A stretch of DNA of 7,104 bases from Ruminococcus sp. UBA3387 (GCA_002358895.1 DEPR01000026.1:7834-14937), one strand, 5' to 3'; numbered from the stretch's first letter, positions 1 through 6,091 are shown. Notes: generated from the letters alone by a model not told the origin. Numbers and translations: made by a program.

Positions 1-1160
1 GCATTATCGGCAGCAGCTGCAGCCATAAGTGGACGCTTAGTAGCATCTCTGTTTCCACCACAGCCGAAAAGGCATTTTACCTTGCCCTTAGCTGAGCCTT
101 TTATAGCTGAAAGTACATTTACAATAGCATCAGGAGTGTGAGCATAGTCGCAGATTACAGTAAAATCTCTGCCTGTAGGTACAACCTCAGCTCTTCCTCT
201 TACACCCTGCATTGAGTTAATATATTTGATTGCCGTTTCAACATCAAACCCCAAGGTTTCGCAACAAGCGATTACAGCCAAAGAGTTTGAAACATTGAAA
301 AGCCCGGGCATTTTGAAATCAACATTATACTTGCTTGTTCTGTCGCAGAAAACATACTTCACTCCATCTGCCGAAAGAATAATATCTTCTGCATAGAAAT
401 CAGCCTTTTCTTCTGCTGAATATGTCTTTGTCGGGCAAGGAATTTCCTTACGGAATCTCTTTCCTGCCATATCATCAATATTTATAAGACCGCTTTCAGA
501 TTTATCAAAAAGCATCTTCTTTGCCTGATAATAGTTTTCCATTGAGCCGTGAACATCAAGATGGTCCTGAGTAAGGTTTGTAAATACGCCGATTTTAAAC
601 TGGCAAGGACCGACACGCTTTTGCTCCAGCCCCTGTGATGACACTTCCATAACCACATACTCACAGCCTGTGTCAGCCATTTTTCTGAACAGCTCAAACA
701 GGTCATAAGGCTCAGGAGTTGTTCTTGAAGTCGGGATAATCTCATCGCCGATTTCATTCTGACAAGTACCGATAAGTCCTGTTTTACAGCCAAACTCGGA
801 TAAAACCTTTTTCAGCACCGTAGTGATTGTAGTCTTGCCGTTTGTACCAGTTACGCCCACGAGCTTCATTTCTCTTTCAGGGTGTCCGAACCACGATGCA
901 CAAAGCTCGGTATATGCACTTCTTGAATCTGCTACAACAATCTGATTAGGCAATCCAAGGTCCCGTTCAACCACAACAACAGACGCACCCTTTTCTATCA
1001 TCTGCTCAGCCGCAGTATGACCGTCAAAAGTGTTACCCTTGATGCAGACAAACATTCCGCCCTCTTTGATTTCCTTCCTGTTATCAGAAGTTAAATCAGT
1101 AATCTCCATATCAGGCAAATTTGTTGTTGCAACGCCTTTAATAAGTTCATAAAGTTTCAT
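1..1160 (-). CDS. murE: MurE, UDP-N-acetylmuramyl-tripeptide synthetase (3' end outside window)
   Basis: This cytoplasmic Mur ligase adds the third amino acid (meso-diaminopimelate or L-lysine) to UDP-MurNAc-L-Ala-D-Glu using ATP. 386 codons are visible of a family length near 480-500. I see the ATP-binding loop TGTNGKTT at residues 104-111 and MEVSSQGL at 171-178. TNLTQDHLDVHG lies at 194-205, and NYYQAK at 209-214 holds the lysine expected to be carbamylated. DYAHTPDA is at 338-345 and the C-terminal-domain start LFGCGGNRDATKRPLM at 364-379. The frame runs off the left edge just before the region that carries the substrate-selecting motif (DNPR in diaminopimelate enzymes), so the amino acid cannot be read here. 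The start is the ATG at 1160, with AAGGA at 1171-1175 ten bases upstream. The gene begins 23 nt after the PBP stop, so it belongs to the same operon. The identity is secure. Confidence 0.96.
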   Translation of the reverse strand, partial: MKLYELIKGVATTNLPDMEITDLTSDNRKEIKEGGMFVCIKGNTFDGHTAAEQMIEKGASVVVVERDLGLPNQIVVADSRSAYTELCASWFGHPEREMKLVGVTGTNGKTTITTVLKKVLSEFGCKTGLIGTCQNEIGDEIIPTSRTTPEPYDLFELFRKMADTGCEYVVMEVSSQGLEQKRVGPCQFKIGVFTNLTQDHLDVHGSMENYYQAKKMLFDKSESGLINIDDMAGKRFRKEIPCPTKTYSAEEKADFYAEDIILSADGVKYVFCDRTSKYNVDFKMPGLFNVSNSLAVIACCETLGFDVETAIKYINSMQGVRGRAEVVPTGRDFTVICDYAHTPDAIVNVLSAIKGSAKGKVKCLFGCGGNRDATKRPLMAAAAADN

Positions 1161-1183
1161 TTATGCATCATCCTTATTTATAT

Positions 1184-3514
1184 TTACTGTGATCCTACTG
1201 TCTGCTGTACAAATGTTACACTTACAGCCGTTCCTTCAGGTACTGTTGCACCGTATACATAGCTCTGGTCTGTTGAAGCTATTGCGTCAGATTCATCTGC
1301 TGCACTTCCCTCAACCGTCAGGTTCAATCCGTACTGTTCAAGAGTCTGCTGAGCCTGGTTTCTTGTAAGCCCTGCAATATTAGGAACTGTAACAACATTT
1401 GTTTCATAGGATTCATCTGTATAAAGCACAACCGTGCTGTCCTTTTCAACCGATACTCCAAGTGGGATCTGCTTGACAACCGAATCACCCTCACCCTGGA
1501 TTTTTACATTAAGTCCAAGGCTTTCAAGTGTCTGTGTTGCACTTTCAATGGTTGAATATTCCACATTAGGAACTGATACCTGCATTGTTTCCAGTTCTTC
1601 TTCAGTATATTCAGGGAAAAGTCCCAGATAAGGCAGAATATTCGTGAACACATCTACACAAATCGGTGCTGCTACCTGGCTTCCGTAGTATACGCCACTT
1701 GTAGGATGGTCAACCATTACAAGCATAATCACTTCAGGGTCGTCAGCAGGTGCAAACGCACAATATGAAGCAACATAAGTTGTACTGTTGTCTGTGTCCA
1801 GCTTCTGTGAAGTACCCGACTTACCACCGATTCGATAGCCTTTTATATAACAGTTTGAACCTGTCTGACCATTTACAACGCCCTCAAGGATTTCTCTCAT
1901 CTGTGCAGAGGTTTCTTCAGAAATAACCTGACGTTTAACCTCAGTATCAAAGCTCTTTACCACATTTCCGTTGGAGTCTGTTATCTTATCAACAACGTGT
2001 GGAGTAACCAGATATCCACCGTTCACTACTGCAGAATAAGCAGTAATCATCTGAATAGGAGTAATCTTGTTTGTCTGACCGAAAGATGAAGAAGCAAGCT
2101 CTACACTTCCCATTCTTGAAAGTGGCATATAGATACTTGTCGCCTCACTTGGCAGGTCAATTCCTGTTCGTTCCGTAAATCCATATGCTTCGAAGTATTC
2201 TGAAAATTCTTCCTTGCCCAACCTCTGTCCTATCTGCACAAATGCCGGGTTACAAGAGTTAAGCATAGATAACGCAAGATTCTGCGAGCCGTGGTCGTGA
2301 GTAGACCAGCAGTTGATTTTAGTATCAGCAACCTGAATAAAAGTATTGCAATAGAACGAATCGTTCAACGTAATCGCCTTTTCTTCAAGTGCAGATGAGC
2401 CTGTAATTACCTTGAATACAGATCCGGGGAAATAAAGCTCGGAAATAGCTTTGTTCTTCCACTGGGTTGACCAGGCGTTCAGCCTCAATTCACCGTACTC
2501 CTCAGAATCCTCTTCCATTTCTGCCAGTTGTTCTACAATCTTCTGATTTGTAATTTCAGCAGGATTATTAGGGTCATAGCTGTAGTTCGTAGCCATTGCA
2601 TAAACCTGACCTGTTTTCGGGTTCATAATAATTCCCGTTGCACGTTCTGCAGGCATATGCTTTTCAACCGCTTCAGCCAGAGCATTTTCAAGATGATACT
2701 GAATATTTATATCAATATTCAGGTGCAGTGAATCTCCGTCCTGAGCGTCATAGCTCTGTTTGTATTTATACGGGATTTCTGTACCGTTTCGTGCTGTAGC
2801 TGTTACAACACGTCCGTCAATTCCCGCAAGATAATCTTCATAATAAGCCTCAAGACCATAGATACCGTCGCCGTCATAGTTCAGATGTCCCACAACGTTT
2901 GCAGCAAGCTCATTCTGTGGATAAAACCTCTTTGTAGTCGGGTCGCATCTGATACCGTCAAGTTCCTCCTCCGAGAGATACTCCTCGATTTTATCAGCAA
3001 CGCTCTTTTCCACTTCTTTTTTGAGAATCACATAACGGTCTTTGTCGTTCTGAATTTTTTCTTTGATGTCCTTTGTATCTATTTCCAGGGTTGCCGACAT
3101 AAAAGCCACAAGGTCAGCAAAGCACTCCTCAGAAGTCTTAGCCTTGCTGAGTTTTTCTGTATACTCAGCAATTTTATCTTTATCCTTTGTCTTTGCCAGC
3201 GTTTCTTTATAATCTGAGATTATCACATCTTTTTGAGAAATAAAATCGTCCCAGAGCATCTTCTGGTCGCAATATACAGTATAAACCGTAGCACTCTTAG
3301 CAAGCACCTGTCCCGTACTGTCAAAAATCGTACCTCTCGATGCCTGAACCACTGTGCTTTTCAACTGCTGTGAATTTGCAAGCTCCTGCCACTTATCCGA
3401 CTCTGCAACTGCCGTTGTAAAAACCTGCACGCCGATATACACAACCACAAGCACAACAATAACAGCTATACAGCCCAATCTTCTTATCATTTTCGTCGTT
3501 GGCCTGTCAGTCAT
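1184..3514 (-). CDS. spoVD: SpoVD-like class B penicillin-binding protein with two PASTA domains
   Basis: This is a peptidoglycan D,D-transpeptidase of 776 residues. A short basic N-terminus precedes one membrane segment (about residues 14-34), so the bulk lies outside the membrane. RGTIFD at 60-65 opens the PBP dimerisation domain, which contains a Lys/Glu-rich helical stretch (about 95-180). The transpeptidase domain has SVFK with catalytic Ser365 and Lys368, SCN at 420-422 and KSGT at 565-568. Two PASTA domains follow (about 645-700 and 707-768). Cys402 and Cys421 lie 19 apart, as in the B. subtilis SpoVD redox pair. The start is the ATG at 3514, where AAAGGAG sits 5 nt upstream; an in-frame ATG ten codons earlier lacks such a site. 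Only one class B PBP lies between ftsL and murE, whereas B. subtilis has pbpB plus spoVD, so this protein could serve division, sporulation or both. A role as FtsI/PBP2 remains possible. Confidence 0.93.
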   Translation of the reverse strand: MTDRPTTKMIRRLGCIAVIVVLVVVYIGVQVFTTAVAESDKWQELANSQQLKSTVVQASRGTIFDSTGQVLAKSATVYTVYCDQKMLWDDFISQKDVIISDYKETLAKTKDKDKIAEYTEKLSKAKTSEECFADLVAFMSATLEIDTKDIKEKIQNDKDRYVILKKEVEKSVADKIEEYLSEEELDGIRCDPTTKRFYPQNELAANVVGHLNYDGDGIYGLEAYYEDYLAGIDGRVVTATARNGTEIPYKYKQSYDAQDGDSLHLNIDINIQYHLENALAEAVEKHMPAERATGIIMNPKTGQVYAMATNYSYDPNNPAEITNQKIVEQLAEMEEDSEEYGELRLNAWSTQWKNKAISELYFPGSVFKVITGSSALEEKAITLNDSFYCNTFIQVADTKINCWSTHDHGSQNLALSMLNSCNPAFVQIGQRLGKEEFSEYFEAYGFTERTGIDLPSEATSIYMPLSRMGSVELASSSFGQTNKITPIQMITAYSAVVNGGYLVTPHVVDKITDSNGNVVKSFDTEVKRQVISEETSAQMREILEGVVNGQTGSNCYIKGYRIGGKSGTSQKLDTDNSTTYVASYCAFAPADDPEVIMLVMVDHPTSGVYYGSQVAAPICVDVFTNILPYLGLFPEYTEEELETMQVSVPNVEYSTIESATQTLESLGLNVKIQGEGDSVVKQIPLGVSVEKDSTVVLYTDESYETNVVTVPNIAGLTRNQAQQTLEQYGLNLTVEGSAADESDAIASTDQSYVYGATVPEGTAVSVTFVQQTVGSQ

Positions 3515-3526
3515 AATAGCTCCTTT
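3515..3526 (-). promoter_or_regulatory. Ribosome binding site fixing the PBP start
   Basis: On the minus strand AAAGGAG (3520-3526) lies five bases before the ATG at 3514. This favours the protein starting MTDRPTTK over the ten-codon-longer frame that begins at 3544, which has no comparable purine-rich site in front of it. Confidence 0.8.
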
Positions 3527-3599
3527 CGTATATATAAAACCCACTATTCATAATCAATTCAATAGATTTTTGCATTTTTTGCATACAAAATAATATAAC

Positions 3600-3636
3600 A
3601 AGAAAGCTAAGCACAATTTTTGTCCCTAACTTTCTT
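3600..3636 (-). other. Long hairpin between ftsL-like gene and PBP gene; possible attenuator or partial terminator
   Basis: Two 17-nt arms (3620-3636 and 3600-3616) are separated by a 3-nt AAA loop as read on the minus strand. They pair at 16 of 17 positions, counting two G-U pairs, with one G-G mismatch. The hairpin begins 15 nt after the ftsL-like stop codon. The RNA that follows (GUUAUAUUAUUUU) is U-rich but has no uninterrupted U run, so a full terminator is doubtful. It could lower read-through into the PBP gene, or act as an mRNA processing or stability element. The structure is seen in the sequence; its function is inferred. Confidence 0.6.
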
Positions 3637-3651
3637 CATAGTTATTCTATT

Positions 3652-4128
3652 TTATTTTATTCCGATATATTCCAATGCATCGGAAAACCAGTTCTTCATT
3701 TTTACAAATACATTTTCGTTTTCAGGTTCAATAACCTCTGCGTATGTATCCTTTTCCACTTCAACATATTCAATCTGTGATTTGTCCAGCTTCTGAAGTC
3801 CAAGCTCTTTTTCAGCATATTCTTCAACTTTTGAAAGACCAGTTTTTGTTGCAAGCTCAGATTCAAGGCTGATATTCTCATTTATAAGCTGTGCAAGTTC
3901 CACTTCCATCTGAGCCTGTTTGTCATAAAGACTTGAAAGCTCAACTTTGCCGTAAATCATAAGAAACATCAATGTCATTGTTACAACTGCAATTCCAATA
4001 AATCTTGCAAGTGAATTTTTTCTTTTCAAAAGAGCTGTATTTTGTCTGTGTCTGATTTTCTTTTCGTCAGCATAAAACTCTCTGTCATATGCAGAATAAT
4101 CATAAGCCAGGTTATTCATTTTTGCCAT
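3652..4128 (-). CDS. ftsL: FtsL/DivIC-family cell division protein
   Basis: This small bitopic membrane protein of 158 residues has the layout of divisome subunits that bind DivIC/FtsB and DivIB/FtsQ and recruit or activate the septal transpeptidase. A tyrosine-rich and basic cytoplasmic tail (1-40) is followed by one membrane helix (about 42-60). A heptad-like coiled coil follows (about 62-95), then a DivIC-like segment at 101-122 with VEEYAEKELGLQKLDKSQ. The C-terminus adds an acidic stretch (123-138) and a possible amphipathic helix (140-158). FtsL family members diverge greatly, so the name depends on position (after rsmH, before the PBP) as well as architecture. The start ATG at 4128 has an AGAGG-type site about 10 nt upstream; an ATG three codons later is an alternative. 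The gene starts 52 nt after the rsmH stop. Confidence 0.85.
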   Translation of the reverse strand: MAKMNNLAYDYSAYDREFYADEKKIRHRQNTALLKRKNSLARFIGIAVVTMTLMFLMIYGKVELSSLYDKQAQMEVELAQLINENISLESELATKTGLSKVEEYAEKELGLQKLDKSQIEYVEVEKDTYAEVIEPENENVFVKMKNWFSDALEYIGIK

Positions 4129-4180
4129 TCAAACCACACCTCTTTTCACGGACAGCTTGTCCTACCTCTATCAAATACTA

Positions 4181-5119
4181 CTAATCTTCTTTTATCTTCT
4201 CAATTACTCTCAGCTTTGCGCTTCTGCTTCTGTTGTTCATCTCAAGCTCTTCAGCCGACGGCTCAACAGGCTTTCTTGTAATCAGCTTGCCTCTCGGAGT
4301 TTTTCCGCACACGCATTGTGGAAAATCAGGTGGGCAAGTGCAACCTTTTGTATAAGAAACAAATCTCTGCTTGACCATTCTGTCTTCTAACGAATGGAAC
4401 GTAATAACTGCAAGTCTGCCATTCTTCTTCAAAAGCCCGAAAGCCTTGTCCAATGCAGAATCAAGATGGCCGAACTCATCATTAACTGCAATTCTTATAG
4501 CCTGAAAACTCTTCTTGCAAGGATTTTTTTCTCGTCTTACTTTCTGAGGCACAGCCTCTTTTATTATTTCTGCAAGCTCCATAGTTGTCTTTATGGGAGC
4601 AATTTCTCTGTGTTTGATTATATTCTTCGCAATAGACGGAGCAAATTTTTCTTCCCCATATTCAAACAGTATTCTTCGCAGTTCCTCAAAAGGCCAGCTG
4701 TTCACAACATCCTCAGCCGATAAGCCCTCTTTACTCATTCGCATATCAAGTGGAGCATCTTTGTGATAGGAAAATCCTCTGTCCCCGTTATCCAGCTGAT
4801 ATGATGAAACGCCAAGGTCCAAAAAAATTCCGTCAACCTTGTCGATACCCAAATCTTCAAGAACTCTGTCCATCTCAGAATAATTTGCCCTCACTACCGT
4901 AGCAGGCAAACCGCCCAGACGCTCCGTTGCAATCTTTACAGCTTCAGGGTCGCGGTCAAGTGCAATTAGCTTTCCGCCCTTATCGGCATCAAGCAATCTT
5001 GCAATCATTCCTGAATGTCCTGCACCTCCCACAGTGCCGTCAACATATATTCCCTCAGGTTTTACGTTAAGTCCGTTAATTGATTCTTCTGCAAGAACTG
5101 AAATATGCTTGAATTCCAC
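4181..5119 (-). CDS. rsmH: RsmH (MraW), 16S rRNA (cytosine-1402-N4)-methyltransferase
   Basis: This enzyme transfers a methyl group from S-adenosylmethionine to N4 of C1402 in 16S rRNA, in the decoding centre of the small ribosomal subunit. Its 312 residues are full length for the family. Visible motifs are the SAM-binding DGTVGGAGHS (27-36), the acidic loop DRDPEA (55-60), DLGVSS (101-106) and the signature FSYHKDAPLDMRM (116-128). Also present are KKSFQAIRIAVN (202-213) and FHSLEDR (241-247). A cysteine cluster at 260, 262, 269 and 271 is typical of Bacillota members. The start is a GTG at 5119, whose G is also the last base of the mraZ TAG stop. A GGAGG lies about 12 nt upstream inside mraZ, so translation is probably coupled. 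FKHISVL at the N-terminus matches the usual family start and supports this choice. Confidence 0.97.
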   Translation of the reverse strand: MEFKHISVLAEESINGLNVKPEGIYVDGTVGGAGHSGMIARLLDADKGGKLIALDRDPEAVKIATERLGGLPATVVRANYSEMDRVLEDLGIDKVDGIFLDLGVSSYQLDNGDRGFSYHKDAPLDMRMSKEGLSAEDVVNSWPFEELRRILFEYGEEKFAPSIAKNIIKHREIAPIKTTMELAEIIKEAVPQKVRREKNPCKKSFQAIRIAVNDEFGHLDSALDKAFGLLKKNGRLAVITFHSLEDRMVKQRFVSYTKGCTCPPDFPQCVCGKTPRGKLITRKPVEPSAEELEMNNRSRSAKLRVIEKIKED

Positions 5120-5550
5120 TAAAAATCAAGCCCCTCCATAGCATCAATCATAGCCTGCTCATCAATATTGTTGTTAAGCTCTTCCCATCTGTCCTTGTCC
5201 CAGATTTCACATCTGTTGGAAACACCCGCAACAATAATATCCTTAGTCAGCCCCGCAACCTCTCTCAAAGGCTGAGGAACAAGAATTCTTCCCTGCTTGT
5301 CCGCTTCAACCTCAACAGCATTAGCCATAAAGTTACGCTGGATATTTCTACCCTGAGCAAGTGGCAAAGCACTTATCTTTTTTGCTCTTGCTTCAAAGTC
5401 CTCAAGGGAATAAACAAACAAGCAACCATCAATGCCTTTTGTAACGACGAACCTCTCGCCGATAATTTCTCTTAACTTCGCAGGAAATGTCATACGACCC
5501 TTTGCGTCCATTGACTGGCTGTAATTGCCTGTCAGCATTGTTGTCAACAA
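5119..5550 (-). CDS. mraZ: MraZ, transcriptional regulator of the dcw operon
   Basis: MraZ is a DNA-binding protein of the AbrB/SpoVT swapped-hairpin type that binds repeats in front of its own operon. The predicted 143 residues equal the usual length. Two copies of the family signature are seen, DAKGR at 15-19 with FPAKLRE after it, and DKQGR at 84-88 with VPQPLRE after it. The start is not settled. AAGGAGG at 5559-5565 lies 8 nt before a TTG at 5550 and 20 nt before the ATG at 5538. The TTG is therefore favoured by spacing, while the ATG (139 residues) aligns with the M-x-x-G-x-Y start of homologues. The frame stays open further upstream to a GTG at 5610, but that lies in the operator repeats and is unlikely to be used. 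The stop codon overlaps the rsmH start by one base. Confidence 0.95.
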   Translation of the reverse strand: MLTTMLTGNYSQSMDAKGRMTFPAKLREIIGERFVVTKGIDGCLFVYSLEDFEARAKKISALPLAQGRNIQRNFMANAVEVEADKQGRILVPQPLREVAGLTKDIIVAGVSNRCEIWDKDRWEELNNNIDEQAMIDAMEGLDF

Positions 5551-5565
5551 GATGTTCGCCTCCTT
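5551..5565 (-). promoter_or_regulatory. Ribosome binding site of mraZ, supports TTG start
   Basis: AAGGAGG (5559-5565, minus strand) is followed by an 8-nt spacer and then TTG-TTG-ACA-ACA-ATG. No second purine-rich site lies near the ATG at 5538, so initiation at the TTG of 5550 (or the next one at 5547) is the best reading. Confidence 0.75.
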
Positions 5566-5600
5566 AATACATAGTGTCTGTGGCTTGTGCCAAAAGGGAA

Positions 5601-5630
5601 CGCTTACCACTTTTTCGCACTTTTCACCAC
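5601..5630 (-). promoter_or_regulatory. MraZ operator: three GTG boxes with exact 10-bp period
   Basis: Read on the minus strand, the three successive 10-mers GTGGTGAAAA, GTGCGAAAAA and GTGGTAAGCG start at 5630, 5620 and 5610. Two of them carry AAAGTG followed by C or G. MraZ is known to bind short repeats at this period (TGGG-type in E. coli, AAAGTG-type in mycoplasmas). The array begins about 3 bp downstream of the predicted P1 start site, where binding would be expected to block transcription. A further GTGCG at 5631-5635 may be a partial fourth box. Confidence 0.75.
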
Positions 5631-5639
5631 CGCACCTTA

Positions 5640-5668
5640 ATTATACACCATATATTAAGAAATTGCAA
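5640..5668 (-). promoter_or_regulatory. Promoter P1 of the dcw operon, sigma-A type
   Basis: On the minus strand TTGCAA (-35, 5663-5668) and TATAAT (-10, 5640-5645, perfect consensus) are 17 bp apart. The predicted start is near 5633, giving an 83-nt leader before mraZ and placing the MraZ boxes directly in the early transcribed region. Confidence 0.75.
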
Positions 5669-5752
5669 CCGTGAATTTTGCCAAAATCGCATTTTTTAAT
5701 AAAAAAATTTTTCCAGAACTTAATTTCTATGAGTTTTGTTAAAAGTTTTCAT

Positions 5753-5797
5753 TGTAACTTTTGCCCTTGTACAGGTAACTTTATTGTAATTTGTAAA
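5753..5797 (+). repeat. Cluster of TGTAA-like half-sites, partly in helical phase
   Basis: On the plus strand TGTAAC (5753), GGTAAC (5774), TGTAAT (5785) and TGTAAA (5792) occur together. The first three are 21 and 11 bp apart, close to whole helical turns, and GGTAAC and TGTAAT have a 5-bp spacer. GTAACTTT is repeated exactly 21 bp apart (5754 and 5775). The cluster lies about 120-165 bp upstream of the P1 start. High AT content makes chance matches likely, so this is tentative. Confidence 0.35.
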
Positions 5798-5859
5798 TTT
5801 TTTATTAATGTATTTTCAGCAATTTAACATCTTTTCCGACTTTGAAATAAAAATTTTCC

Positions 5860-5891
5860 CTACAAATCGGTTACAACGGGATACAAAACGG
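5860..5891. repeat. Three phased direct repeats just downstream of promoter P2
   Basis: On the plus strand TACAAATCGG (5861), TACAACGG (5872) and TACAAAACGG (5882) recur at 11 and 10 bp, that is, on one face of the helix. Read on the other strand the first two give TGTAAC, five bases, TGTAGG. This resembles the tandem hexamers with 5-bp spacers bound by OmpR-family regulators such as WalR and PhoP. The array lies about 11-42 bp downstream of the predicted P2 start. The repeats are seen; the binding protein is unknown. Confidence 0.5.
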
Positions 5892-5892
5892 T

Positions 5893-5905
5893 TTCATCCG
5901 ATGAA
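5893..5905. repeat. Perfect 6-bp inverted repeat at the P2 start site
   Basis: TTCATC and GATGAA are separated by a single base and span roughly -3 to +10 of promoter P2. Such a palindrome at the start point could be an operator for a dimeric protein or a short hairpin at the transcript's 5' end. It is short enough to arise by chance. Confidence 0.35.
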
Positions 5906-5908
5906 TTA

Positions 5909-5937
5909 ATTATACCACAACATATAGTGTCCGTCAA
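5909..5937 (-). promoter_or_regulatory. Promoter P2, near-consensus sigma-A type, distal to mraZ
   Basis: On the minus strand TTGACG (-35, 5932-5937, five of six) and TATAAT (-10, 5909-5914, six of six) are separated by 17 bp, and TGG precedes the -10 as an extended -10 element. By consensus this is the strongest promoter in the window. The predicted start near 5902 would give a leader of about 350 nt that runs through P1 into mraZ. Confidence 0.75.
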
Positions 5938-6019
5938 TGGCTTTTTATCAAAAAAGCACAATTTCGCCCAATTATTTATGTTTCACACAAATACTGATAG
6001 AAAAATACAGTCAAATATG

Positions 6020-6033
6020 ACAAATCGGTTACA
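6020..6033. repeat. Second exact copy of a 14-bp motif found at 5862-5875
   Basis: ACAAATCGGTTACA occurs here and at 5862-5875 in the same orientation, 158 bp apart (about 15 helical turns), with promoter P2 between the copies. Both copies sit in two half-sites with 5-bp spacing. An exact 14-bp match within about 600 bp of non-coding DNA is unlikely by chance, although AT bias raises the odds somewhat. Confidence 0.55.
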
Positions 6034-6091
6034 CTCAAATTAGTTAAAGCAATTAATTATTACAATATTTGTTTTAAATAACATTGTCATC

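Noticed and set aside
626..640. Gln instead of His in the MurE motif MEVSSQGL as a possible inactivating change.
   Set aside because: This variant is, to my recollection, common in clostridial MurE proteins, and all other visible motifs are intact.
1157..1171. Four-codon frame (MMHK) ending in TGA that overlaps the murE ATG, as a coupling leader peptide.
   Set aside because: It has no ribosome binding site of its own, since AAGGA abuts its ATG, and is too short to distinguish from chance.
2885..3217. Plus-strand open frame of 110 codons opposite the PBP gene, and similar ones opposite rsmH and ppa.
   Set aside because: They lie fully antisense to well-supported genes, are rich in Phe/Leu/Cys as mirrored coding strands are, and show no conserved motif or ribosome binding site.
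3529..3557. TTGATT-17 bp-TATATA before the PBP gene as an internal promoter.
   Set aside because: The -10 is poor and the predicted start would fall inside the ribosome binding site, leaving no usable leader.
4150..4162. Perfect 5-bp inverted repeat GGACA/TGTCC with a 3-nt loop between rsmH and ftsL.
   Set aside because: It is too short and lacks a T run; no terminator or operator role can be supported.
5522..5550. TTGACA on the minus strand over the mraZ start codons, as a possible -35 element.
   Set aside because: The hexamer 17 bp downstream (TTACAG) does not resemble a -10, and the sequence is explained by the start codons.
5578..5597. TTGGCAC followed after four bases by CACAG on the minus strand, resembling a sigma-54 -24 element.
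   Set aside because: The -12 TTGC part is missing and P1 lies in the expected sigma-A position, so this is taken as coincidence.
5720..5752. Ten-codon open frame (MKTFNKTHRN) in the long leader as an upstream peptide.
   Set aside because: Only AAGGG at 11 nt precedes it, codon content is what AT-rich DNA gives by chance, and no attenuator structure follows.
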